This document shows positions 1-9,409 of a DNA stretch of 64,000 nt, in pieces. The position numbers and the translations under genes were made by a program. Numbering within the stretch: position 1 is the stretch's first letter; every line of letters starts with the position of its first letter. Origin of the DNA: JAPULR01 sp965238215 (GTDB lineage Bacteria > Chloroflexota > Dehalococcoidia > Lucifugimonadales > GCA-2712585); the NCBI GenBank assembly GCA_965238215.1, contig OZ250180.1, forward strand, positions 434,001-498,000, written 5' to 3'. The notes under the pieces are model-generated. The model did not search any database, was not told the origin of the DNA, and saw only the letters and a program-made list of their open reading frames with translations.

Positions 1-1557
1 ATAGGCAATCTGGTAGGAGACAAGTCCGTTGTTAAGGAACCGAACGGCCTGCTTAATCTCCCTCTCTCGGCCCAACTCCCTCAGCACCGAACCCTCGTAG
101 AGCTTGGTCTCGGTGTTGATTCCGATGGCGCGGTAGTAGCTGGCTATGGCCTCCACAATTTCGCCGATATTCGGCAGACCCGCCAGGATGTAGTAGGGCA
201 GCTCCAAGTCAAAGCCGTCGGGGTAGCCCGCATCGACGAGCAGCCGCTTAGCTTCCTCAGGATCGTAGGGGTAGGGCTGCAAGCCTGGCGGAACCGAGGG
301 CTCCGTGTTGTACATGAGATGCGCTATCTGCACGTGACCGTCGCCGGCGAAGAAGGTTTCGTTTAGCTGATCTTTATCTATGGAAAGGGCCAAGGCGCGC
401 CGTACCCGGACGTCGGTAAGCGGGTTGTCGGGGTCCGACAAGTCCTCACCATCGGGAGTGGTGTAGAACTGGCCGCCGATGACGCCCATAAGATACCAAC
501 CGGGGCGCGTGGCCAGGACTTTCTTGAAGCCGGCCTCTTCTATCTGCGACACCAGGCTCCACGGCAAGTCAATGATGTGCGCCTCGCTGGCCAGGAGCAT
601 GGCAACCCTGGTGGCGTCTTCTTTGACAAGCAGGAACTCCAGCTCATCCATTTCCGGTGTCTTGCGCCAGTGGTCCTCCACCGCCTCATACAGGTAGTGG
701 CTGTTGACCTCGTGGGACTTCAAGGTAAAGGACCCTGTGCCAATGGGGTCATCCTTGTAGCCCTCATCGCCGACGGCCCTCCAATGGTCGCCGGAAATAA
801 TGTGGAAACCGACGCCGTCCAGCAGCCATATGGGAATGGCCACGTCGGGGGCATCCATGTTCATGATCACTTCGTGGTCGTTGACGACCTCGAAGTTCTC
901 GACGGGGCCAACCCACCGCCTCCAGAAGAAAGCGCCGATGGCCTGGGAGTCGTCGGCAACGCCCGATTCGTAGGTGGCAACCACGTCGTTGGCCGTGAAC
1001 ATGTATTCGCTGGGCTGCCGGTTGCGATAGAAGGGCACGCCCTCCTGGAGTTTGAAAGTCCAGGCTGTGGTGTCAAAAGTCCACTCGGTGGCCAGCCAGT
1101 CGTGGTGAATGTCGAGCCGCTCCGGGTCCTCCTTGATGAGGAAGCCGAGCATGGGCTTCAGCGGTGCGGCGGAAGCTCGCGACGCCTTGACGGGCGAGGG
1201 GGTCTGCTGCGCCGGCGGTGTCATTGCAACTATGAGTCGCGGCGCCACGGGGACTTGAGGCGCCATGGTGGCGGCAGGGGTGGGGGCGGGGGTTGAGGTT
1301 GGCGCCGGGGCGGCGGTGGTGGGCGCCCGGGTGGGCGCCGCAGTCGGCGCCGGCGCGGCGGTGGTGGGCGCAGGCGCCGGCGCGGCGGCGGTGGCGGGCG
1401 CGGCAGTGGGCGCGGGCGCGGGCGCGGCGGTGGGCGCGGTGGCTACGGCGGTAGGCGTCTCATCGTCTCCGCAGGCAACAATGAGGAACGTCAGAAGCAA
1501 CAACACCCCGAAAAAGACATAGGCAAGCCGATTCTGGGGCCATCGTGGCTTCACCAC
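1..1557 (-). CDS. Family 5 extracellular solute-binding lipoprotein, 3' end outside window
   Basis: This is the periplasm-facing, lipid-anchored binding subunit of an oligopeptide/dipeptide-type ABC importer (SBP_bac_5). The reading frame is open from a GTG at 1557-1555 (or the adjacent GTG at 1554) to the window edge. An upstream GGAGGTG sits 5-8 bases before these codons. The product starts with basic residues, a hydrophobic stretch and a lipobox ending LIVAC near residue 29. About 60 residues of Ala/Pro/Thr-rich linker follow, then the binding fold with typical motifs such as WTFKLQEGVPFY and DVRVRRALALSID. No permease or ATPase gene is adjacent. It closely resembles the protein at 3808-5754 in layout. 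The substrate cannot be read from the sequence. Confidence 0.9.
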   Translation of the reverse strand, partial: MVKPRWPQNRLAYVFFGVLLLLTFLIVACGDDETPTAVATAPTAAPAPAPTAAPATAAAPAPAPTTAAPAPTAAPTRAPTTAAPAPTSTPAPTPAATMAPQVPVAPRLIVAMTPPAQQTPSPVKASRASAAPLKPMLGFLIKEDPERLDIHHDWLATEWTFDTTAWTFKLQEGVPFYRNRQPSEYMFTANDVVATYESGVADDSQAIGAFFWRRWVGPVENFEVVNDHEVIMNMDAPDVAIPIWLLDGVGFHIISGDHWRAVGDEGYKDDPIGTGSFTLKSHEVNSHYLYEAVEDHWRKTPEMDELEFLLVKEDATRVAMLLASEAHIIDLPWSLVSQIEEAGFKKVLATRPGWYLMGVIGGQFYTTPDGEDLSDPDNPLTDVRVRRALALSIDKDQLNETFFAGDGHVQIAHLMYNTEPSVPPGLQPYPYDPEEAKRLLVDAGYPDGFDLELPYYILAGLPNIGEIVEAIASYYRAIGINTETKLYEGSVLRELGREREIKQAVRFLNNGLVSYQIAY

Positions 1558-1804
1558 GCTGCACCTCCGCAGATGAGATTAATTCGAGTTACGCGAACCG
1601 TTAAGGAGGCAGGTAATCGAATGCCAGTATGCTAGATGTAACCGGCTTTTGTGTCAAGCCGTGGCAAACTGTTGGGAAGTTAGTGACGAATATCGATGTA
1701 TATTTTAATTATTGATACGATAGACGAAAGCAGAAACTCCGCTTATAGAACCGGTTTCCCAGGCGCCAAGACGAGGGACTAGCGCTCTCTTCCCGACAGG
1801 CCCT

Positions 1805-2539
1805 TTACCCCTCGTCACGTGGTATGAGTTCGACGATGGAGCGAACGATGCGGTCGGGGCGAATGACGCTGTCCGGCGGTAGGCCTTTTCCCCGAAAGTC
1901 GACCCACACTCCGCAGATGCCGAGGGCCTGGGCTCCACCGACGTCGCCGCGCAGGTTGTCGCCCACCATCCAGGTCTGGGACGGATGGACTTTCAGGACG
2001 GCGAGGCTGTGTTGAAAGACGCGAGCGTCGGGTTTGCCCACGCCAAACTCGCCTTCTACAACGACGGAATCGAATAGCGCGTCCAGGTTGAAGCGGTCAA
2101 TCTTTGCGCGTTGGCCTTGAGCATCGCCGTTGGTGATGAGGCCAAGCTTTACGCCATGGCGTCGGAAATAGTGGATAGTGTCGAGGGCGCCGGGCACCAG
2201 CTCCGACGTTGTCGACTTCGCAGATTTCAAGGTATGGTAGGCGTCGCCCATGTCGAGGGTAAGGGCGGAGTCCCCGGTTACGCCCAGCTTGTCGAAGGCC
2301 AGAGCTACTATTCCCCGGCGAATCAGGCCAAGGTTCAGGCCGAATTCACGACTGCGATCGGGGTTGCTCAAGTACCAATGGTGGGCGTCTCGCAGGCTGA
2401 CCAACATGTCGGCGGCGTTCACGCCGAGGGCAGCTATACACGAGGCAAAGGTGCCGCATACTTGGCGCCAACACCGTTCGTAAACTGCGTCTTCGGCGAG
2501 AATCGTGTCGTCCAGGTCAAAGAGTATTGCCTCGGGCAA
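1805..2539 (-). CDS. HAD-family hydrolase (phosphatase-like)
   Basis: Predicted cytosolic haloacid dehalogenase-superfamily hydrolase, probably a small-molecule phosphatase. With a TTG start at 2539-2537 the protein has 244 residues and begins MPEAILFDLDDT, which puts the nucleophile pair DxD at residues 8 and 10. GGAGG lies six bases before this TTG. Longer in-frame starts up to 2671 would overlap the upstream deacetylase and add residues the family does not have. Later HAD motifs are visible: LITNGD (motif II), GVGKPDARVF (motif III lysine) and MVGDNLRGDVGGA (motif IV aspartates). It lies 77 bases downstream of the deacetylase on the same strand and may be co-transcribed. The exact substrate is unknown. 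Confidence 0.85.
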   Translation of the reverse strand: MPEAILFDLDDTILAEDAVYERCWRQVCGTFASCIAALGVNAADMLVSLRDAHHWYLSNPDRSREFGLNLGLIRRGIVALAFDKLGVTGDSALTLDMGDAYHTLKSAKSTTSELVPGALDTIHYFRRHGVKLGLITNGDAQGQRAKIDRFNLDALFDSVVVEGEFGVGKPDARVFQHSLAVLKVHPSQTWMVGDNLRGDVGGAQALGICGVWVDFRGKGLPPDSVIRPDRIVRSIVELIPRDEG

Positions 2540-2616
2540 AACCAGCCTCCGGTGTCGGTCACTCTGCACGGTGAATGTTTGTATTATCCTTTCGGATTCG
2601 ACTTCAACTAAAACCG

Positions 2617-3504
2617 TTACGGGTAGTTCTGCAACCAGTGCCGAGCTATGTCTATCCGACGGGCGAACCACACGTTGGGACTGGACGTGGCATATTCCAG
2701 AAACTGCCGCAGCCCCGCCGCCCGGGACGGCTTGCCGATGATGCGACAGTGCAGCCCAACGGACATCATCTTGGGGTGGGTCTCCCCCTCTCTGTAAAGG
2801 AGATCAAAGGTCCCCCGCGCCACCTCGTAGAAATGCTCCGGCATCGTCATCCCGCCCCGCCAGAACTTGGTGTCATTCACCTCCAGCGAATAGGGAATCA
2901 CCAGCCACTTCTTCCCGTTAACGCTGGTGTAGTAGGGCAGGTCGTCATTGTAGGAGTTGCAGTCGTAGATGAAGCCTCCCTCTTCCACCACCAGCTCGCG
3001 GGTGTTCACGCTCGGCCCGTAGCGGCAGTACCAGCCCAGTGGTCGCTGACCCGTGGTCCGCTCAATTGACTCAATGGCGCTGCGGATGGCCTCCCGCTCC
3101 TCGTCCCGGCTCATCCTAAAATACTCCTCCCACCTATTGCCGTGGCCGAAGACCTCGTGTCCTCGCGCCGTTATCTCCCTGGCCACGTCCGGGTTGCGCT
3201 CCAGGGCCAGGGCGCAGCAGTAGAAGGTAGCTTTTACCTTAAACTCGTCCAGGATGTTCATAATCCGCCACACGCCCACCCGGCTGCCGTATTCGAAGAA
3301 GGACTCGTTGGCCAGGTCCCGCTCCCCGACGGGCACCGGCGAAGGCACCTCCCCCATAGTCTCGCCATAGGCGTCCCCGTCCAGCAGCGAATACTCGGAG
3401 CCTTCCTCGTAGTTGACCACCACCGAAACGGCGATGCGGGCGTCCTTCGGCCACTGCACCACCGGAGGGTTCGGCCCGTAACCAACAAAGTCTCGTTCTT
3501 CCAT
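2617..3504 (-). CDS. PuuE-like polysaccharide deacetylase/allantoinase family protein
   Basis: A 295-residue NodB-fold amidohydrolase. The N-terminus (VGYGPNPPVVQWPKDARIAV, then VVNYEEGSE and LLDGDAYGE) is the pattern of the metal-independent allantoinase PuuE and its relatives annotated as polysaccharide or chitin deacetylases. HEVFGHGNRWEEY and the GWYCRYGPS segment fit the catalytic core. There is no signal peptide, so it is probably cytosolic, acting on a small ureide or amide instead of cell-wall polymer. AAGGAG lies eight bases before the ATG. No other purine-degradation gene is nearby, so allantoinase activity is only one option. Family assignment is confident, substrate is not. Confidence 0.82.
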   Translation of the reverse strand: MEERDFVGYGPNPPVVQWPKDARIAVSVVVNYEEGSEYSLLDGDAYGETMGEVPSPVPVGERDLANESFFEYGSRVGVWRIMNILDEFKVKATFYCCALALERNPDVAREITARGHEVFGHGNRWEEYFRMSRDEEREAIRSAIESIERTTGQRPLGWYCRYGPSVNTRELVVEEGGFIYDCNSYNDDLPYYTSVNGKKWLVIPYSLEVNDTKFWRGGMTMPEHFYEVARGTFDLLYREGETHPKMMSVGLHCRIIGKPSRAAGLRQFLEYATSSPNVWFARRIDIARHWLQNYP

Positions 3505-3807
3505 CAGTTCTTCTCCTTTTCGTATTCAGAGATGAGGAGTATACAACACGCCCAGCCCGCCGCGACTCTGCGAAAGATTTCCATTCCTCATAACGCCGCT
3601 ATTCGATTTCAGATTCTATTCATCCTCAAAGCCAAGAGGAAGGAAATGAATCCCCAAAAATCCACCCTCTTTAAAAACGAATCACCCACGTCCCGCCATT
3701 TGCCTTTTGCAGTCCGACAACTTAGACTACCCCGTGCGCTCAACCCAAGCTGTGCGCATATCCAAAACCATGTTGGGCCCCACAAAAACATTCGGGAGAC
3801 GACTTCA
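3505..3807. other. Divergent intergenic region
   Basis: About 300 bases between the divergently transcribed deacetylase and binding-protein genes. I see no convincing gene here. The long open frame that runs into the binding protein from 3142 is antisense to the deacetylase and has no family resemblance. No promoter hexamers stand out. Confidence 0.5.
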
Positions 3808-5754
3808 ATGAGAATCTTCCCACCCTCTAGACTATTTCTGCTGCTTATCCTAGCCGTATTTGCGACCGCCATAATCGTCGCTTGCGGCGGGGACGACGCA
3901 ACTGAAGCGCCGGCCCCCGCGGCCACGCCCGCCGCGCCGGCTCCCCAGCCCGCTCCGGCGCCCACGGCCATGCCGGCTACACCCGCGCCAACGGCCATGC
4001 CCGCTACACCCGCGGCCACTCCGCGGGCCACCTCTCCGGCCAGGGCCACGGCAACGGCCATGCCCGCTACGGCCATGCCTACCGCCATGGCCACCGAGGC
4101 TGCCCCGGCGCCCACGCGATTTAGGGCTACAGTAGCGCCAACGGCGGCGCCTGCCACACCGGCTATGGCCCCCAAAATCCCCGTCGATTCCAGGCTCAAG
4201 GTCGCCATCCCGCCTCCCCAGTATCAGTCGCTGGCCATGTTCGACAGCGTAGAGGGCATTCTGCCTAACATGGAACACGTGGTCGGCGTTAATTCCGAAA
4301 CCGGCGTAGAGGACGCCAGCCGCTTGGCCGAAGAGTGGAGCATGTCCTCCGACGGCACTGTGTGGAACTTCAAGCTCCGCCAGGGTATCCCCTTCCACAC
4401 CGCCCCTGATTTTGACGGCGCCGAGCTAACGGCCCTCGACGTGGTGACAACCCTTCAGGTGCTCGGTTCGGACCTCTCCAACCGGCCCACCATCTGGACC
4501 AACTTCGGCATCGCCGACGAAAACTTCGACGTCCTCAGCCGCTATGAACTCAACTGGAAGCTAAACAGCCCCGCCGCCGACATCTCCTCCTGGCTCAGCC
4601 CACAAACCCCCTCCGGCGTTATCAGCCACGACTACTTCGCGCTTAAGGGAGAGCAGGGCTACCTCACCCACCCGGTGGGCACCGGCCCGTTCACGTTCAG
4701 CGAGGTCGCCTTCGGGCAGTTCCTACGCTACCAGCGTGTGGAGAACCACTGGCGTAAGACCTCCGAGTTCCCCGAACTCGAATACCTCTTCGGCCCTGAA
4801 GACGCCACCCGTCTAGCGATGCTCCTGGCCCAGGAAGTGCACATCTCGGACGTGCCCCGGTCGCTTCTGCCAGAGGCCGCCCAGAGGGGCTTCGTCGTAG
4901 TCACCGGCTCACGGCCCGGCATGACCGTCTTCGTCTTCATCGGCGGTCAGTATTACGACGGCGAAAGGACGTACCTCGCAGGTCCCAATAAGGGTGATAT
5001 AGAACCGGTTGCCCCCGGCTATGAACCCGACGACCCCTTCCGCGACGTGCGTGTACGGAAGGCCCTCAACCTAGCCATCAACAAGGAAGAGATAATCAAC
5101 ACCTTCTGGGCCGGCGCGGCGATTCCCCAGGCCCAGTTCAGCCTCACCCCCAACCATCCGGACCACAAGGCCGAGTGGGTTCCCTACCCTTACGACCCCG
5201 AGGAAGCCAAGCGTCTGCTGACTGAGGCGGGCTACGCCGACGGCTTCGAGTTCGACTTCCAAACTGCCAAGGTCAGCGGCGTGCCGGAAGTTCCCGACGT
5301 CGCCGAGGTCATCACCCAGTACTGGTCGGAAGTCGGCTTAACCCCCAAGCTGCTTGAGCTAGGCTCCTTCAGCCAGATCCGCTCCCTCTACCGGGCGCGG
5401 GACATAGGCCGCTACGCCTACCCCGTTCGCTACAGCATCAACCGGTTCGGCACCAACACCTGCTACCCCATGAGCAACGTGGCCGGCGGCTGCGGCTCTC
5501 CCCAGTGGGAGTACGACGAGTTGGACCAGATTTTCATCAACCTTCGAAACGCCGTCCTGCCGGAGGAGATAAGCCGCCTTACCCACCAGATGGGCGACTA
5601 CCTCTACGACAACTACATCATCATTCCCATCGCCTTCCTCTTCCCACAGGCCGCGTATGACCCCAGCGTCATAGCCGACCCTGGCTTCACCCGCTTCATG
5701 GTAGACCAGGGCCCCACGGAGGGCTTGGAGTACACCGTTCCCGTCTACAAATAG
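3808..5754 (+). CDS. Family 5 extracellular solute-binding lipoprotein
   Basis: Binding component of a peptide/nickel/opine-type ABC importer, 648 residues. The ATG at 3808 gives a clean lipoprotein signal: basic start, hydrophobic stretch and lipobox IVAC with the cysteine at residue 26. A very long linker rich in Ala, Pro, Thr and Met follows up to about residue 120. The binding fold shows the usual family 5 features: WNFKLRQGIPFHTAPDF, PVGTGPFTF and DVRVRKALNLAINKEEI. GGGAG lies eleven bases upstream of the start. The open frame extends further 5', but that part is antisense to another gene. No cognate permease or ATPase is adjacent, and a strong terminator follows, so it is monocistronic. 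Substrate unknown. Confidence 0.93.
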   Translation: MRIFPPSRLFLLLILAVFATAIIVACGGDDATEAPAPAATPAAPAPQPAPAPTAMPATPAPTAMPATPAATPRATSPARATATAMPATAMPTAMATEAAPAPTRFRATVAPTAAPATPAMAPKIPVDSRLKVAIPPPQYQSLAMFDSVEGILPNMEHVVGVNSETGVEDASRLAEEWSMSSDGTVWNFKLRQGIPFHTAPDFDGAELTALDVVTTLQVLGSDLSNRPTIWTNFGIADENFDVLSRYELNWKLNSPAADISSWLSPQTPSGVISHDYFALKGEQGYLTHPVGTGPFTFSEVAFGQFLRYQRVENHWRKTSEFPELEYLFGPEDATRLAMLLAQEVHISDVPRSLLPEAAQRGFVVVTGSRPGMTVFVFIGGQYYDGERTYLAGPNKGDIEPVAPGYEPDDPFRDVRVRKALNLAINKEEIINTFWAGAAIPQAQFSLTPNHPDHKAEWVPYPYDPEEAKRLLTEAGYADGFEFDFQTAKVSGVPEVPDVAEVITQYWSEVGLTPKLLELGSFSQIRSLYRARDIGRYAYPVRYSINRFGTNTCYPMSNVAGGCGSPQWEYDELDQIFINLRNAVLPEEISRLTHQMGDYLYDNYIIIPIAFLFPQAAYDPSVIADPGFTRFMVDQGPTEGLEYTVPVYK

Positions 5755-5778
5755 CCGAGACGGACCATAGTTAGCACC

Positions 5779-5818
5779 AATCGAGGCCCCTTCCAGCGCG
5801 AAGGGGCCTCGATTATTC
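5779..5818 (+). terminator. Rho-independent terminator after the solute-binding protein
   Basis: A 14-15 bp perfect stem (arms about 5779-5793 and 5800-5814) with a six-base loop, followed by the T-rich ATTATTCT. It lies 25 bases after the stop codon and separates the binding protein from the amidase. Confidence 0.85.
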
Positions 5819-5840
5819 TAAGAAGGGAGGCTCCAGGCTT

Positions 5841-7259
5841 ATGAATGATTCTTGGCAAGAGCTATGCTTTCTCACCATCGGTGAGGCCGGTGGTCTTCTT
5901 AGAAGCCGAAGACTTTCCCCCACGGAATTGACCCAGGCCCACCTCGACGCCATCGACCATCTCGACCCCACCCTGCATACCTACGTAACCCTCCTGCCCG
6001 AAAGGGCCATGGTCCAGGCCAGTCGCGCCGAACATGAGATGGACCAGGGCGAATTTCGAGGCCCTCTCCACGGCATCCCCTACGCCCTCAAGGACCTCTT
6101 CTATACCAAGGGAGTCACCACCGAAGCCCATTCCAAAGTCCTGGAAGGATGGACTCCCAGCGTCAACGCCCACGTGGTAACGTGCTTGAACCAAGCCGGA
6201 TCCGTGCTTCTGGGCAAGCAGGCAATGGGAGAATTCGCTGTCGGCACCCTGGAGACGGACCTCTACCCCCGGCCCAAGAACCCGTGGAACCTCGCCTACG
6301 ACACCGGGGGCTCCAGCAGCGGCTCTGCAGCTTCTGTGGCTGCGGGGCTAGCCATGGCCTCCCTCGGCACCGACACGGGCGGCAGCATCCGCGGGCCGGC
6401 CTCAAACTGCGGCGTGGTTGGCCTGAAGCCCACCTACGGCCGGATCAGCCGCCACGGAGTAATACCCCTTAGCTGGTCTCTGGACCACTGCGGGCCACTA
6501 ACCCGTCGGGTGGAGGATGCCGCTCTGGTTCTGCAAGCCATCGCCGGTCACGATGCCCGGGACCGCGCCAGCAGTTCCGTGCCAGTTCCCGACTACGCCG
6601 CCGCCCTCTCAGGCGACCTTCGTGGCCTCGCCATCGGAGTGCCGCGCAGCTTTTTCGCCTCCACCGACGTGGGCGCCGACCCACAGATTCTGGCCGCCTT
6701 CGATGAAGCCTTGCAGGTCTTCGAAGACCTCGGCGCCCGGCTTCAGGAGATAGACATTCCTTCCCTCCGCTACTATCGCATGGCCCACACAACAATCATG
6801 CTTTCGGAAGCCTACTCCATCCACCGGAAGAACCTAGTCCAACGCGCCGCCGACTACGCTCCCTCCACGTGGAATCACCTGGCCTCGGGGGCCGCCTTCA
6901 CCGCCGCCGACTACGTTCAGTCTCAGCGAATCCGTAGCCGCATGAGGCGGGAATTCCAAGCCATTCTGGACGACGTGGACATCATAGCCTTGCCAACAAG
7001 CCACAAGCTCGCCTCGCCCATCGGCGAGGGCGATGCGGTTGGGACCCTGGAGGCCTACAACTTCCGAGCCTGCTTCGACACGACTGGCATGCCTGCGGTC
7101 ACCCTTCCGTGCGGATTCACCAAGGAGGGGCTGCCTGTGGGCCTCCAACTGGCGGGCCGCCCCTTCGACGAAGCAACAGTCCTACGCGCCGGCCACACCT
7201 ACGAACAGCAGGCTCGTTGGTTCCGCCACAGGCCAGCCATGCCTGCCGCCGGGGTCTAG
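5841..7259 (+). CDS. Amidase signature family hydrolase
   Basis: A 472-residue cytosolic amidase of the Ser-cisSer-Lys class, which hydrolyses amide bonds in small molecules or, in GatA, supports tRNA amidation. The catalytic lysine is in YALKDLF at about residue 84. The Gly/Ser-rich signature GGSSSGSAA (about 156-164) carries the cis-serine, and DTGGSIR supplies the nucleophile Ser182. Length is normal for the family. GGGAGG lies ten bases before the ATG. No gatB or gatC gene is beside it, so a catabolic or detoxifying amidase is more likely than the Glu-tRNA(Gln) amidotransferase subunit. Confidence 0.9.
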   Translation: MNDSWQELCFLTIGEAGGLLRSRRLSPTELTQAHLDAIDHLDPTLHTYVTLLPERAMVQASRAEHEMDQGEFRGPLHGIPYALKDLFYTKGVTTEAHSKVLEGWTPSVNAHVVTCLNQAGSVLLGKQAMGEFAVGTLETDLYPRPKNPWNLAYDTGGSSSGSAASVAAGLAMASLGTDTGGSIRGPASNCGVVGLKPTYGRISRHGVIPLSWSLDHCGPLTRRVEDAALVLQAIAGHDARDRASSSVPVPDYAAALSGDLRGLAIGVPRSFFASTDVGADPQILAAFDEALQVFEDLGARLQEIDIPSLRYYRMAHTTIMLSEAYSIHRKNLVQRAADYAPSTWNHLASGAAFTAADYVQSQRIRSRMRREFQAILDDVDIIALPTSHKLASPIGEGDAVGTLEAYNFRACFDTTGMPAVTLPCGFTKEGLPVGLQLAGRPFDEATVLRAGHTYEQQARWFRHRPAMPAAGV

Positions 7260-7325
7260 TGGGACAGCTTGAATGCGGAACGCAGTCCACGATACACTAG
7301 GGTCAACTAGTAGAGGGGGAATGAA

Positions 7326-7622
7326 ATGGCCACGCTGGAGGATGTCGTCGAACGCCTTGACCATGTAAGCGACACCTTAGACCAAGTAGCTAGAACTCAG
7401 AACATGATGGTAGATCTATTGGCCCGCCAGCAGCAGCAATTGGAGGTTCACCAGCAGCAGTTGGAGGTTCAGCAGCAACATCTGCAGAAACTTACCGAGG
7501 AGTTCAGACTGCATCGGGAAGATTCAAAGGAAATGCACCGGTTCAATCAACAGGCCAGACGCATGTGGATTCTGATAGCCAGAAATATGGAGTGGCTGCC
7601 AGAAGACGAAGACTTCGATTAG
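7326..7622 (+). CDS. Small Gln-rich coiled-coil protein
   Basis: A 98-residue protein of unknown function. Most of it is predicted coiled coil: heptad-like segments VVERLDHVSDTLDQ, then a Gln-rich stretch with a near-exact ten-residue duplication (QQQLEVHQQQ / QQLEVQQQHL), then an amphipathic tail. There is no signal peptide; the hydrophobic part near residue 78 (MWILIA) is too short for a membrane span. GAGGGGG precedes the ATG by six bases. It follows the amidase by 66 bases and could share its transcript. It could be a structural or oligomerising protein. Confidence 0.6.
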   Translation: MATLEDVVERLDHVSDTLDQVARTQNMMVDLLARQQQQLEVHQQQLEVQQQHLQKLTEEFRLHREDSKEMHRFNQQARRMWILIARNMEWLPEDEDFD

Positions 7623-7673
7623 GCGAGGGCCGCTCCCTCTACTCAGAAATTTCCGAAGCCCCCAAATGGAAAA

Positions 7674-7745
7674 AGCCAACGGTGGGAATCGAACCCACGA
7701 CCTGCGGTTTACGAAACCGCTGCTCTACCTCTGAGCTACGTTGGC
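7674..7745 (-). tRNA. tRNA-Thr(CGT)
   Basis: On the minus strand the sequence folds as a full cloverleaf: acceptor stem GCCAACG/CGTTGGC, D-arm GCTC/GAGC, anticodon stem GCGGT/ACCGC with loop TTCGTAA (anticodon CGT), and a T-arm with TTCGAAT. CCA is not encoded. It starts five bases after the stop codon of the trehalose-phosphate synthase gene on the same strand, so it is probably released from that transcript by processing. Confidence 0.93.
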
Positions 7746-7750
7746 ACGGA

Positions 7751-9328
7751 CTACGTCAGCTGCGCCAAGTCCTCAATCTGGGAAACCAGCCAGTGGCTGA
7801 TGTCCTCCCGCCTGATGCTATCAGCCAACGCCGTGGCTCGTCGCTTCCTTTCGCTCCCACTCATTGTAATCGCCTGATACATGGCCTGCATAGTGCCCTC
7901 GATGTCCGCCGGAGAAACCGTCAACGCCCCGTGCTTTAGCTGCTGGTGCGCTCCGGTGGTCTCAGAGAGGATCAATACCCCGTCCCTTGTATTCACCAGC
8001 GGGCCCTCCTTCGCCACCAGGTTCATGCCGTCGATAACGGCGTTTATGAGCAGGACGTCGTAGATCTTCATCCCCGCGATGGCCTGGGTGTAGTTGTTCT
8101 CTAAGTAGGGTCTGATCGGCTGCCAATCGGGGGTGCCGTACATCGAATTTATGTCGCCAATGATGCGCCGGATGTCGTCCATATACCGCTGGTACTGGCG
8201 AATGTGGGTACGCGACGGCACCAGAAAGGCCATGAATGAGACCTTGCCGTGGAGCTCCGGGTAGCGGGAGAGCAGCAGTTGGAACGCCCGGAACCCCCGA
8301 ATAACGTTCTTGCTGGGTTCTGCCCTGTCCACCCGAATTATCGACTTGCCCTGCATTTCAGACCGCAGCCTGCGTTCGTGGTCCAGGGCCCGGGGCGAAT
8401 TAGCAATCCTCATTATCTCGTCCACATTCACGGAGATTGGATAAGCCCGAACGTGGCACGCCCGCCCGTTGTGATAGATGACCCGGTTTTTGTGGTCAAC
8501 CTCGTACTCCGGCAGGAACTCCTCGCAACAATCCAGGAAATTCCGAACGTCGTCTATGGACTGAAACCCGAGCACGTCGGCGGAAACCATGCTGCGGCAG
8601 ATGTGGTTTCGAATATAGCTCGGCAGCAGCTTCCAGTAGCGGGCCGCCGGCCACGGGATGTGGGTGAAGTGCTGAATAGCGGCGTTTGGCAGCCCCTCTC
8701 TAATGAACCCAGGCGCTAGGTACAGATGATAGTCGTGAGTCATAACGATGGGAGGCTTTTCGCTTTGACGCCCCTCATCAATGACCATGCGGGCCATGTT
8801 TTCGTTAACGGTCACATATCCGTTGTTCCATGCGTCGTGCACGTTCGAGTCCACGTTGGGACTGTAGGGTGAGTTCCACATGTAGTGCTGCAGGAACCAC
8901 AACAACGGATTGCAGAACACGTTGTAATACTTGTGGTAGATGCGTCGAGGAGTGGAAACGTAGCGGACCTGAGCACGCTGTCCCGGCAATTTAGAGCGGA
9001 TCTTGGCCCCGCGACTCTCCTTCGCCACCCTTCTGTCTCCCTCGCCCATGGCCGTGGCCACCCACGTGAAATCCAGCATCCTGGTCAGGGAGCTGAGGGC
9101 CGTAACCACTCCGCCGCTGCCTCGGCGGACCTCGGTGCGACCATCGTAGCGCACATAGTGCTCAATGGGCCCCCGGTTGCTGGCAAGAATCAATGGGCGT
9201 TGGGAAAGCACGGAGCCACAGAGCTCCTGCAGACGTTCCCACTCTCCTGTGTGCTTTCCCTCATCCATAATGCACCGTAACACGGCAATTTCATTGGCCT
9301 CCCCAGCTGCTCTTGTGTCGGAATTCAC
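7751..9328 (-). CDS. otsA: Trehalose-6-phosphate synthase (GT20 family)
   Basis: Glycosyltransferase that joins UDP- or ADP-glucose to glucose-6-phosphate to make trehalose-6-phosphate, a compatible-solute precursor. The 525-residue product carries GT20 landmarks: NRGPIE near residue 51, the HDYHLYL segment near 198, RVDRAEPSKN near 331 (donor/phosphate binding) and DGMNLVAKE near 445. The C-terminus lacks a fused phosphatase, and no otsB-like gene follows. The longest start is a GTG at 9328; an in-frame ATG 20 codons later is equally possible because neither has a clear ribosome site. A consensus-like promoter lies 50-80 bases upstream, and tRNA-Thr follows directly. Confidence 0.88.
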   Translation of the reverse strand: MNSDTRAAGEANEIAVLRCIMDEGKHTGEWERLQELCGSVLSQRPLILASNRGPIEHYVRYDGRTEVRRGSGGVVTALSSLTRMLDFTWVATAMGEGDRRVAKESRGAKIRSKLPGQRAQVRYVSTPRRIYHKYYNVFCNPLLWFLQHYMWNSPYSPNVDSNVHDAWNNGYVTVNENMARMVIDEGRQSEKPPIVMTHDYHLYLAPGFIREGLPNAAIQHFTHIPWPAARYWKLLPSYIRNHICRSMVSADVLGFQSIDDVRNFLDCCEEFLPEYEVDHKNRVIYHNGRACHVRAYPISVNVDEIMRIANSPRALDHERRLRSEMQGKSIIRVDRAEPSKNVIRGFRAFQLLLSRYPELHGKVSFMAFLVPSRTHIRQYQRYMDDIRRIIGDINSMYGTPDWQPIRPYLENNYTQAIAGMKIYDVLLINAVIDGMNLVAKEGPLVNTRDGVLILSETTGAHQQLKHGALTVSPADIEGTMQAMYQAITMSGSERKRRATALADSIRREDISHWLVSQIEDLAQLT

Positions 9329-9380
9329 CGGAGAGGGGGCGTTCCTTCAACGGATCTTAGAGGAAGCGCCAATCCAGCGC

Positions 9381-9409
9381 AATTTAGCACCTGCCTATGG
9401 GGTTGTCAA
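9381..9409 (-). promoter_or_regulatory. Sigma70-type promoter of the trehalose-phosphate synthase gene
   Basis: On the minus strand TTGACA (9409-9404) and TAAATT (9386-9381) are separated by 17 bases. The predicted start lies about 50 bases upstream of the first start codon. Confidence 0.6.

Noticed and set aside
577..1524. Long plus-strand frames opposite the first binding protein
   Set aside because: They are antisense to a well-supported lipoprotein gene and owe their Ala/Gly-rich sense to its repetitive Ala/Pro/Thr linker.
3142..3807. N-terminal extension of the second binding protein
   Set aside because: It is antisense to the deacetylase, lacks a ribosome site, and would put the lipoprotein signal in the middle of the protein.
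5841..7259. GatA subunit of the Glu-tRNA(Gln) amidotransferase
   Set aside because: The fold and motifs fit the wider amidase family, but gatB and gatC are not nearby and there is no sequence sign specific to GatA.
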